A stretch of DNA of 14,318 bases from JBAWAP01 sp049589355 (lineage in GTDB: Bacteria; Chloroflexota; Anaerolineae; VGOG01). Positions within the stretch are counted from its first letter, which is position 1. Each line of letters starts with the position of its first letter. This document shows, in pieces, positions 1 through 5,702 of the stretch. The stretch covers positions 1 to 14,318 of the forward strand of contig JBAWAP010000408.1 of NCBI GenBank assembly GCA_049589355.1, written 5' to 3'. The position numbers and the translations under genes were made by a program. The notes under the pieces are model-generated. The model had not been told where the DNA came from. It worked only from the letters and a program-made list of their open reading frames with translations, and did no database searches.

Positions 1-1
1 C

Positions 2-538
2 GCTGGTCCTGTGCAGATCACCATGCAAGAGTTGGGCACTGGCGATGGCCAGGTGCTGCTAGCCCAATTGCAGGTGAGTCCGGGAAGGGGAGGAGAGCGT
101 CTGGTAGCTACGGTGGCGCTGGACTACTTCGACATCTTCGGCCAACGACCTGAGCAGGTGACGCAGGAGGTCAAGGCGCGCACGGGCGCTGGGATGGATT
201 ACGATCCCCTGTGGGACCTGGAGGTGCTGCGTAACTTCACCATCCAGCGCACGGCCGAGGGTCTAAAGGAGATCGATCGGCTGTATCAGGCGCGCCGCTA
301 CGAGGATGCCTGGAAGCTGGCTTACGACCTGGAGCAGGCGCTGCGCGAGGTGGCCCGTCTCACGGGCGACGAGGCGATGATCAAGGATGCCGAACTGATG
401 CAGCGCTACCAGAGCGTCCTGGCGGAGCAAATCCGCTACGAAGGCGGGCAGGTGCCACAGCCAGCACCAGAGGGGACGTTGCGTCCCTACCGTGGACGTA
501 CGGCGACGCCGTCAGTGCCGGTGTTGGAAGTCCATTGA
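2..538 (+). CDS. C-terminal part of a truncated protein, possibly a VWA-domain protein
   Basis: The reading frame is open from the first bases of the window, so this is the 3' end of a longer gene; the GTG at 11 has no ribosome-binding site and is probably internal. About 178 residues are visible. The first part (ending near VALDYFDIFG) looks like beta-rich sequence. The rest is strongly helical, with a charged stretch around EIDRLYQARRYEDAWKLAYD and a second helix pair, and the last 30 residues are Pro/Gly-rich and probably disordered. From memory, helical tails of this kind follow the von Willebrand A domain in some Chloroflexota proteins, but no VWA metal site is inside the window, so the assignment is a guess. 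No signal peptide or membrane segment is visible in this part. A strong terminator follows at 600. Confidence 0.55.
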   Translation, partial: AGPVQITMQELGTGDGQVLLAQLQVSPGRGGERLVATVALDYFDIFGQRPEQVTQEVKARTGAGMDYDPLWDLEVLRNFTIQRTAEGLKEIDRLYQARRYEDAWKLAYDLEQALREVARLTGDEAMIKDAELMQRYQSVLAEQIRYEGGQVPQPAPEGTLRPYRGRTATPSVPVLEVH

Positions 539-599
539 GAAGCCCGTCTGTAAGTGCCAAGCACCTGGAAATTGGCAAGAGACTGGCATACCCATCCGA

Positions 600-637
600 G
601 GGGGCGTCGGCCGAGAACGCGACGCCCCCGCTTTTTG
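600..637 (+). terminator. Rho-independent terminator after the first gene
   Basis: A perfect 10-bp stem (GGGGGCGTCG at 600-609 with CGACGCCCCC at 620-629) with a 10-base loop is followed by GC and five T. It lies 61 bases after the stop codon of the upstream gene and closes that transcript. The following 120 bases up to 758 hold nothing I recognise. Confidence 0.88.
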
Positions 638-758
638 GTAGAATTGTTGTACCCATGGCTCCAGCCTAGTACCCTATGGCCAGCCAGTGCACTTTATATT
701 TGTGCTCTGTCCCCAACGAACTGCGGTTGGCTGTCTTCAACACAAGAATAGCTCCGCC

Positions 759-2304
759 TCACTCACAGGTCTCCCTCCAGTGCATTACCACCAGCATGAT
801 GTCCACGGTGTTTATGTCGCAGTCGCCGTCGAGGTCATAACGTGGGTCGTAGCATGCATCCTCGCATTTGCAGCGCCAGCGGCTGGCCACCTGCATGATG
901 TCGGCAATATCCACCCGGCAATCAGCGATGACGTCGCCAGGTATGGTGGCGATGGTCAACTCGTAGGTGGCCGAGCAATCCGTGGTGCCACTTGGGGCGC
1001 TGACCGTCTCGATAAAGAAAGTGCCCGTGTACGGGGCTGTCCACATCAGCTCCGAAGCTGGCCCGCCATCCGCATCGTCGTTGCTGGTCAGCAGGGTGAG
1101 GGCGTCTACATCGTACAGGTTGAGTACCGTATCCGCGCCGCCGGCGAGGTTCTGAGTGCTGATGGTGTACCTGGCTCCCTGGACCGCGTCAAAGCGGACC
1201 CAGTCACTGTCCTGGGGGATGTCCAGGCCTCGGGCCAGCGGCCAGTCGTTGGGCCACACCCAGCGGGCCGCCGCATAGCCATCATCCGGTTCCAGGTCAT
1301 CGGTGGGGCAGAGCAGCGGGGCCTGTAGGTCGAAATCGCCCAGGTCTTGCGTTTGGGCGGTGACCACGTGGTTGTCTGAGTCCACCGTAGTAGTCAGGGG
1401 ATGCCACGTCCCTTGATCCTCATCCCAGCAGTAGAGGGTGAGTTGAGTCACATCCAGGTGCAGCACATCGGTGTCGGTGTAGGTGACCGTGAAAGTGATG
1501 GGTTTAGTGAGGGTGAACTGCGTCGTGTTTTGCAACGCTGTGGTGCTTTGCAAGCCGCCACCCCCAGATAGCCAGTCCAGCAGGCGCAGCCAGAAGGAGT
1601 GACCGCTGCTGCGCAGTTGAGCAGATGACCCCGCTACAGGCCCAGGAGAGAGCTCGAAGGTAGCCTGGCCAGAGAAGGCATCGGATGGGATGGTTGCCTG
1701 AACATTACCGGTGGTGTCGGTCATGGTGGCCCCCTGGTCGCCAGAGATTGTGTCCTGGGTAGACATCCCATGAATCCAAAGGTAGTAGCTGGTTGGTCCC
1801 TGGCGGTCAGCCACCCAGGGGTCGGCACTGTCTCCCTTCCAACCGTAAGGATCCACGGGTTTATCTACGCTTTCACCATCCCATTGACCGTTGTCGTTGT
1901 CGCGGTAAACTCCAAAGTGCAGGTGGGTACCGAAGCTGTGGGGGACTGAGCAATAACTACAAAGTCGGGATGTGCGTTGAATTGCAGTGCGTAGTCTGTG
2001 GGATCAACATTGCTTCCCCCCGTAAGAGAGATGGAGAGCAGGTCGCTGAAGACATGGTTAGCCCTTGGTCCCGGCTTTGTTCTCAAGGATTGAATCACTA
2101 TGTCGCTGTGGGGACGCTGAAGGCGCTGAGAGAGGCACCACGTTCAGCGGCCTCAGCGGTGTTCAGCGCAGTCAGCGATTCCAATGGTTGCCGCTCCAGG
2201 CGGGGCGTAGCGGTGCTGGCCCGGGGCAGGGCGGTGGGGATAAGGAGGGTGGTTAGTGCTAGAGCAACAATTGTGAGGGGTGCGTTAATACGTCTTTGCT
2301 TCAT
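759..2304 (-). pseudogene. Frameshifted secreted M23-type peptidase with PPC and dockerin domains
   Basis: The gene starts at ATG 2304, seven bases after AAAGGAG. Its first ~30 residues form a signal peptide (KQRR, hydrophobic LTIVALALTTLLIPTAL, then PRAST). The frame ends at TAG 2102-2104, continues one frame over to 1865, and changes again to reach 759. Adding one C in each of two C runs (2111-2113 region, and 1940-1944) restores one frame of about 516 codons. After the second repair the text reads PHSFGTHLHFGVYRD, the HxH motif of M23 (LytM) peptidases, then KPVDPYGW. Next come a beta-rich region, a PPC-type domain starting DLEPDDGY, and a type I dockerin pair at the end (GDVIADCRVDIADI and YDLDGDCDINTVDI). 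The first M23 metal motif (HxxxD) is not visible, so the peptidase domain seems internally shortened too. Secreted and calcium-binding originally; probably not functional as a peptidase now, unless the shifts are assembly errors. Confidence 0.72.
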
Positions 2305-2460
2305 CACAAGGCTCCTTTCCGGCTACCTGCGGATACAAAACGCCAGCCTCAGGGCACTCAAGAGCGCGGCCTTAGCTGGCGTCGGGTTTGAGGGATGTTG
2401 TTTGCGGTGTTGCTCGATCGTGGTCAAGGGCTGGCTCAGGTGCCCCCAACAGCTACAACC

Positions 2461-2489
2461 ATTTTAGCATGATGCGGGCTTTTGGTCAA
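2461..2489 (-). promoter_or_regulatory. Sigma-70-type promoter of the dockerin gene
   Basis: On the minus strand TTGACC (2489-2484) and TAAAAT (2466-2461) are separated by exactly 17 bases. Transcription would start near 2454 and give a leader of about 150 bases before ATG 2304. The leader includes a CGCCAGC/GCTGGCG inverted repeat (2341-2347 and 2375-2381). Confidence 0.6.
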
Positions 2490-2510
2490 GACGAGAGCTT
2501 CTGCGCTTTC

Positions 2511-2987
2511 TTATGATGGCGGCCTGTCATCCCGCACAGCCCATAGGAAGGGAAGTGCCTCTGTGATCTTGACACCCCGATACTCGCCTTCCAATACGTC
2601 AAAGTGTGCATCGTAGGTCACCAGATAGTCAGCTTGACCAACAACGGCACAGGTCAGGCTTGCCCTGAGCCTTGCCGAAGGGATGAAATCGTCGTCAGGA
2701 TCGACTGTGATGACAGGTTTCACGTCCGAGGGCTTGACTTCCACATAGGTAGCCAGATCACGCAATTCGACCAGCAGGCTATCTTTGTACTCATCACCAA
2801 TTCCTCTGGCTGAGAACTTCTCATCAGTTTCAACTAGCAGATCATCGGAGTAGAGTAGCTCGAACTCCTCTTGCCGCCAACGTCTCAGTAGTTCCATCGT
2901 GGGGCTATGTGGGTTCTTGCTGAGATGAGCAGCCACGAAGATGTTCGTATCGAAGACTGCCCGCAGACGTTGCCGTTCAGTCTCCAA
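2511..2987 (-). CDS. PIN-domain ribonuclease toxin with a repeat-derived insert
   Basis: A 158-residue PIN-domain protein, of the type annotated as a putative TA toxin (metal-dependent RNase). Visible landmarks are FDTN (Asp13) after the first strand, LLVETDEKF (Glu53-Glu56), DPDDD (96-100) and ADYLVTYDAHF (Asp126), which fit the acidic active-site cluster. The start is TTG 2987, inside the upstream gene, whose stop is at 2977-2979; the 11-bp overlap suggests translational coupling. Residues 103-112 (PSARLRASLT) interrupt the normally continuous stretch between DPDDD and CAVVGQADYLV. They are encoded by a dispersed palindromic repeat at about 2652-2682. The insert keeps the frame, so the protein may still fold, but its activity is uncertain. 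Third gene of a minus-strand operon. Confidence 0.85.
   Translation of the reverse strand: METERQRLRAVFDTNIFVAAHLSKNPHSPTMELLRRWRQEEFELLYSDDLLVETDEKFSARGIGDEYKDSLLVELRDLATYVEVKPSDVKPVITVDPDDDFIPSARLRASLTCAVVGQADYLVTYDAHFDVLEGEYRGVKITEALPFLWAVRDDRPPS
2652..2682. repeat. REP-like dispersed repeat inserted in the PIN gene
   Basis: The segment reads CAGGCTTGCCCTGAGCC followed by TTGCCGAAGGG. This is the sequence style of the short intergenic repeats (TTCG-CAAG-CTCA core on the other strand) common in many bacterial genomes. A related core, TTTCGACAAGCTCAACACAAG-like, occurs at 14254-14274 in this window. Here it lies inside a coding frame and adds about 10 codons. Confidence 0.65.
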
Positions 2988-3336
2988 CGGCGGCCTCCCG
3001 CTCGTCGTCTATGGCGATGCCCTTGCGGATGGCCTCATCTCGTGCCCGCTCTATGTTCTGCAAGAAGACCTCGGTACGCTCCTCGGCCGGCAGGTGACAC
3101 CGCGCCTGAGACATCTCTTCCACCCGAGCCATCGTGGCCAGCGTCTGCAACGAGACCGGCCTGGTAGGGCGAAAGGGCCGCTGGCTCCCGTCGGGCATGG
3201 TAAAGATCACAGGGGGGATGATGAGCAGTAGGTGCTCAAGGATAGTGTGTATTTCGTCTACCTTCGTCTCCAGATTTTCGATCTTGTGTCGCATCAGGTC
3301 AATACCTGTCAAAATGTCCTGTTCTGCATGCATCAT
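2977..3336 (-). CDS. Small coiled-coil protein of unknown family, possible antitoxin of the PIN gene
   Basis: A 119-residue protein I do not recognise. It starts at ATG 3336 (an ATG follows directly), with GAGGAG at the right distance upstream. Residues 1-40 form an amphipathic helix with coiled-coil character (ENLETKVDEIHTILEHLLLIIPP). A short stretch with FTMPDGSQRPFRPTRP follows, then a helical, charged tail ending DEREAAVGD. No DNA-binding fold is obvious. Its stop overlaps the start of the PIN gene by 11 bp, and its start is 3 bases after the stop of the gene before it, so all three should be translated together. The position directly before a PIN toxin makes an antitoxin or regulator role plausible, but this is inference from context only. 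Confidence 0.75.
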   Translation of the reverse strand: MMHAEQDILTGIDLMRHKIENLETKVDEIHTILEHLLLIIPPVIFTMPDGSQRPFRPTRPVSLQTLATMARVEEMSQARCHLPAEERTEVFLQNIERARDEAIRKGIAIDDEREAAVGD

Positions 3337-3339
3337 CTT

Positions 3340-3699
3340 TCACTCCTCATAAGTTCTTTGCTGGCGTCGGGTTTGAGAGTTGTGTTGGCTGTGTTGGCCT
3401 GGCACCACCAAAGTGGTCTCAAAGAATAGGTGGATCACTTGCTGATTTCCCCGTAAAATACAGGCCGTGTTCTCAATGTACACCAGGGGGATCTGGTATT
3501 CACCCTTTCCCGTCTTCTGCTGAGCCAATGTCTCGACCTCATCAGGGTCTTCGCCGAAAGCGACCACCTGCTCATCGGAGACGGCTATCCATAAGCCCTC
3601 ATACCGCTGCAACTTGGCTCGGTGCTCTGCAATCCACCGGTGACCAGCCAGAATGTCCTCGTTGAGAACCAGTTCTTGATCTACTTTAGCCATGACCAT
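3340..3699 (-). CDS. Small DUF5678-like protein, first gene of the PIN operon
   Basis: A 119-residue protein starting at ATG 3699, ten bases after GGAGG; a second ATG at 3693 is further from it. Residues 22-65 (RWIAEHRAKLQRYEGLWIAV, then SDEQVVAFGEDPDEVETLAQ) match the style of DUF5678 proteins, short proteins of unknown role whose core reads 'Y-G-WVA-DG-VVA-G-D'. The segment to residue ~75 (IPLVYI) would complete that domain. The last ~20 residues (GQHSQHNSQTRRQQRTYEE) look non-conserved and are encoded by a sequence shared with the leader of the dockerin gene, so the end of the frame may be recent. The TGA stop at 3342-3340 lies within the ribosome-binding region of the next gene. Confidence 0.7.
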   Translation of the reverse strand: MVMAKVDQELVLNEDILAGHRWIAEHRAKLQRYEGLWIAVSDEQVVAFGEDPDEVETLAQQKTGKGEYQIPLVYIENTACILRGNQQVIHLFFETTLVVPGQHSQHNSQTRRQQRTYEE

Positions 3700-3779
3700 C
3701 TCAGTTTGTCCTCCTCATCGGCTACTTTTATTCTTCGATCATCATCACATCAATCCGCTTGCCTTGGAGTCCGAGGGAA

Positions 3780-4106
3780 CTATTTGCTATTGTACCGCTG
3801 TTGGAGCAGGGCCAGGTCCTCGTGCAGTTCCTCCAGGCTGTATCGGGCTACCGTGCCTCGCCGGCGCAATTCGTCCAGGATGTCATAGATCGAAACGCCA
3901 GCTATCTCAGCCGCGCGCTCTTTGGTGATCTGGCCCTGTTGGTACAGGCGCAGGGCGTGCTCCAGGCGCCAGCGATGAATGCCCTCAGTCAGGAGCTTTC
4001 GGGCCACCGAGGTGCGATCCGCCTGCTCCTCAGCGGCGATGCGCTCCAGCTCTTCTATGAGGCTCTCAGGGATGCGGATGTTCAGTTGACGGACTGCTTC
4101 AGCCAT
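3780..4106 (-). CDS. UPF0175-like antitoxin (ribbon-helix-helix plus HTH)
   Basis: A 108-residue DNA-binding protein. The N-terminal ~45 residues (VRQLNIRIPESLIEELERIA, then DRTSVARKLLTEGI) are a ribbon-helix-helix-like segment. Residues ~55-85 (LRLYQQGQITKERAAEIAGV, then YDILDELRRRG) are the HTH segment typical of UPF0175 proteins, which pair with PIN genes of the DUF3368 group. I chose ATG 4106 because GGGAGG stands seven bases before it; the longer GTG start at 4124 would place that site inside the gene. It overlaps the 3' end of the PIN gene by 8 bp, so the two form one operon. It probably binds the operon promoter and neutralises its partner. The usual order has the antitoxin first; here it is second. 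Confidence 0.8.
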   Translation of the reverse strand: MAEAVRQLNIRIPESLIEELERIAAEEQADRTSVARKLLTEGIHRWRLEHALRLYQQGQITKERAAEIAGVSIYDILDELRRRGTVARYSLEELHEDLALLQQRYNSK

Positions 4107-4656
4107 TTTCACCCTCCCGTTCACGTTGGATAGCCTCAGCCGCCACTTTCAGAGCGTTGAGGATGGCCAGATCGGTGTTCATGGCGACGGCGATACGGTC
4201 CAGGAGATCAATGCACTTTTCATAGGCGAGCTTGCCCCGGATGTAGCCCTCCAGAGGGAAAACCTGCAGGATAGTGTAGGTGATGTTATGGGCCCTGGCC
4301 AGGGCGCGGCCCTTACGTTCTTCGATGATCAGACGGGTTCCCGTGTCTCTGGCATAAGCCAGGGCTTCGCACTCTCCCAGGCCCAGAGCCCCACTGGCGT
4401 GAAGAGCTTGGGCAAAGCGCGTCTGTTCCTGGGTCAAGGTCACGACCTTGACTAGCCCCGCCTGCATGGCTGCCTCGATTACCAAGGCATCGTCTCTTCC
4501 GCGTTGTTTTCCGACTTCGACCGTCTCCTGAAGGACGGTAACGGGAATACCCAGGAGCCCGTAGGTTTGGTGCAGGGACTTGATCTCCTGAAGCTTGGCG
4601 ATGATGATCAACGAAGAGGCATCGAGGATGGCCCCGATAGCTTGGCTCTTTTCCAT
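4099..4656 (-). CDS. DUF3368-type PIN-domain protein (likely toxin)
   Basis: A 185-residue PIN-fold protein. AILDASSLIIIAK at residues 9-21 gives the first acidic residue (Asp12). GLGECEALAYA (Glu95, Glu97) and LIIEERKGRALA (112-113) are the later parts of the site. DUF3368 proteins usually have aspartates in the last motif (LDDRKGR style), so the Glu-Glu here is unusual. The segment after residue 115 is helical and longer than in the shortest family members. I prefer ATG 4656 over TTG 4677, because the promoter at 4689-4717 puts the transcript start only a few bases from the TTG. It is followed by an overlapping UPF0175-type gene. Together they are a probable type II TA pair with RNase activity, by family analogy. 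Confidence 0.8.
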   Translation of the reverse strand: MEKSQAIGAILDASSLIIIAKLQEIKSLHQTYGLLGIPVTVLQETVEVGKQRGRDDALVIEAAMQAGLVKVVTLTQEQTRFAQALHASGALGLGECEALAYARDTGTRLIIEERKGRALARAHNITYTILQVFPLEGYIRGKLAYEKCIDLLDRIAVAMNTDLAILNALKVAAEAIQREREGENG

Positions 4657-4688
4657 GACGGTCTTACTTGATAACAAATCCTGACACT

Positions 4689-4717
4689 ATTGTACACGAA
4701 GACAGGGAAATCGTCAA
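4689..4717 (-). promoter_or_regulatory. Sigma-70-type promoter of the PIN/UPF0175 operon
   Basis: On the minus strand TTGACG (4717-4712) and TACAAT (4694-4689) are 17 bases apart. Transcription would start about 25-30 bases before ATG 4656. It is one of the best promoter matches in the window. Confidence 0.7.
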
Positions 4718-4777
4718 GGCTTTCCGCCAATTTAGGGGGCATTTTCTGGCAGTAGCAGACTCTTGCGGTTGCTTCAC

Positions 4778-5099
4778 TCATTTTACCCAAGAGATACTCT
4801 GATCCAGCCAATCGGGGTGTTCAGGCCTGAGGTCGAAGACCTTGGTTTGGTCACTGCCATCGGGTTTCATGAGGTAAAGGGCCCAGGTCCCATCGCGGTC
4901 GGAGACGAAAGCGATGTATTGCCCGTCGGGAGACCAGGCAGGCAGGCCATCGTTGGCATCGTTGATGGTCAGCCGCCTGACCTCTGGAAAGGGCACGCCC
5001 ACGGTATAGACCTCCCAGTTGCCGTCGTGGTCAGACATGTAGGCGATTTTCGTCCCGTCGGGAGACCAGGCGAGCCCGATATCGCGGGGGTCAGCGGTA
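4778..5099 (-). pseudogene. 3' fragment of a duplicated TolB-like propeller gene
   Basis: This segment encodes about 105 residues nearly identical to the end of the protein at 5703-7469 (ADPRDIGLAWSPDGTKIAYM onwards to SISWVK and a stop). By my count about 29 of 314 aligned bases and 8 of 105 residues differ. It covers the last two PD40/WD40-like propeller repeats (WSPDG motifs). No start codon or 5' part exists: upstream the frame runs backwards through the RelE gene. Most changes are silent, so the copy seems to have diverged while still part of a working gene. It lost its front later, at a junction near 5099 that coincides with the end of the RelE gene. The similarity also continues slightly past the stop codon. 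Confidence 0.82.
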
Positions 5100-5348
5100 C
5101 ACATCTTTCCGATGCTTACAGTGGAGCAGTAAGACGATGGACTCCTCATCACGGACCTCGTACCGCACCCGGTAATCGCCAATTCGGATGCGATACTCAT
5201 TCTCATAGCCTTTCAACTTGACACAGCCAGGGGGACGTGGGTTTTCTTTCAACGCTACAATCCGCTTGAGAACCCGCTCACGGACAATATCGGACAAGCT
5301 GTCCAACTGCTTTTGCACAGGTTTGGGAACGATGACCTGGTAACTCAT
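5091..5348 (-). CDS. RelE/ParE-family toxin
   Basis: An 85-residue protein with the RelE layout: MSYQVIVPKPVQKQLDSL at the start, a helical pair, then VKLKGYENEYRIRIGDYRVR, and the C-terminal LLLHCKHRKDVYR with the basic cluster expected for ribosome-dependent mRNA cleavage in RelE relatives. The start ATG overlaps the antitoxin stop as ATGA (5345-5348). The last two codons and the TGA stop lie within the sequence that matches the TolB-like gene end, so the toxin gene ends exactly at the rearrangement junction. It is full length for the family and shows no damage. Confidence 0.9.
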   Translation of the reverse strand: MSYQVIVPKPVQKQLDSLSDIVRERVLKRIVALKENPRPPGCVKLKGYENEYRIRIGDYRVRYEVRDEESIVLLLHCKHRKDVYR

Positions 5349-5596
5349 CGGACTTTCTCATGCCGCTGAGCCATATATTCATCAATGGTCACATAGTCTC
5401 CTGCCTGGTAAGCAGCGCGGGCTTCCTGAATCTCAGCTTGAACAGCCTGGTCTCGCTCCCACGCTTCTTCCTCAGCTTGGGCCATTTGCTCATCAAGCAG
5501 TTCCCAAAGCCGGCGCTTATCCTTCAGACTTAGCTCTCTCACAGAGTCAACCAATGCCTCAAAGGGAATCCATAGTTTCACGGTCTCTTGAGCCAT
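5345..5596 (-). CDS. Antitoxin of the RelE pair
   Basis: An 83-residue protein starting at ATG 5596, eight bases after AAAGGAG; the longer start at 5635 lacks a ribosome-binding site. The N-terminal half (VKLWIPFEALVDSVRELSLK, then DKRRLWELLDEQ) is probably the DNA-binding and dimer part. The C-terminal half is acidic and helical, ending ARAAYQAGDYVTIDEYMAQR, a tail seen in RelE-partner antitoxins of Chloroflexota and Cyanobacteria (from memory). The ATGA overlap with the toxin start is the usual coupling. The spacer up to the TolB-like gene (5597-5702) should hold the promoter, but I see no strong match. Confidence 0.82.
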   Translation of the reverse strand: MAQETVKLWIPFEALVDSVRELSLKDKRRLWELLDEQMAQAEEEAWERDQAVQAEIQEARAAYQAGDYVTIDEYMAQRHEKVR

Positions 5597-5682
5597 GATC
5601 TTTGCTCCTTTGCTTGAAACTCGCTTATGGCACACCTTCGCGTGCCTGCCCGGTTGTATAGGGCAATGACATGTAACTGGTA

Positions 5683-5701
5683 GGCAACCGCAAGGGTTGC
5701 C
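5683..5701. repeat. Hairpin after the TolB-like gene
   Basis: GGCAACC (5683-5689) and GGTTGCC (5695-5701) form a perfect 7-bp stem with a 5-base loop, just after the stop codon of the minus-strand gene. There is no T run, so it is at best a weak terminator. A decayed version follows the duplicated fragment near 4750-4775. Confidence 0.5.
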
Positions 5702-5702
5702 C

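Noticed and set aside
687..1328. A 213-codon plus-strand frame
   Set aside because: It is antisense to the dockerin and PPC coding sequence, has no ribosome-binding site and no recognisable domain.
2308..2460. A c-di-GMP riboswitch in the dockerin leader
   Set aside because: The words CAAACC, GACGC and GGTAGCCGG recall GEMM-type riboswitches, but the order and the paired stems do not fit the consensus; a covariance-model search (Infernal with Rfam) would decide.
4778..5206. A complete 142-codon gene covering the TolB-like fragment
   Set aside because: The first ~37 codons are antisense RelE sequence unlike any propeller protein, and no ribosome-binding site is present, so it is a gene fragment and not a new gene.
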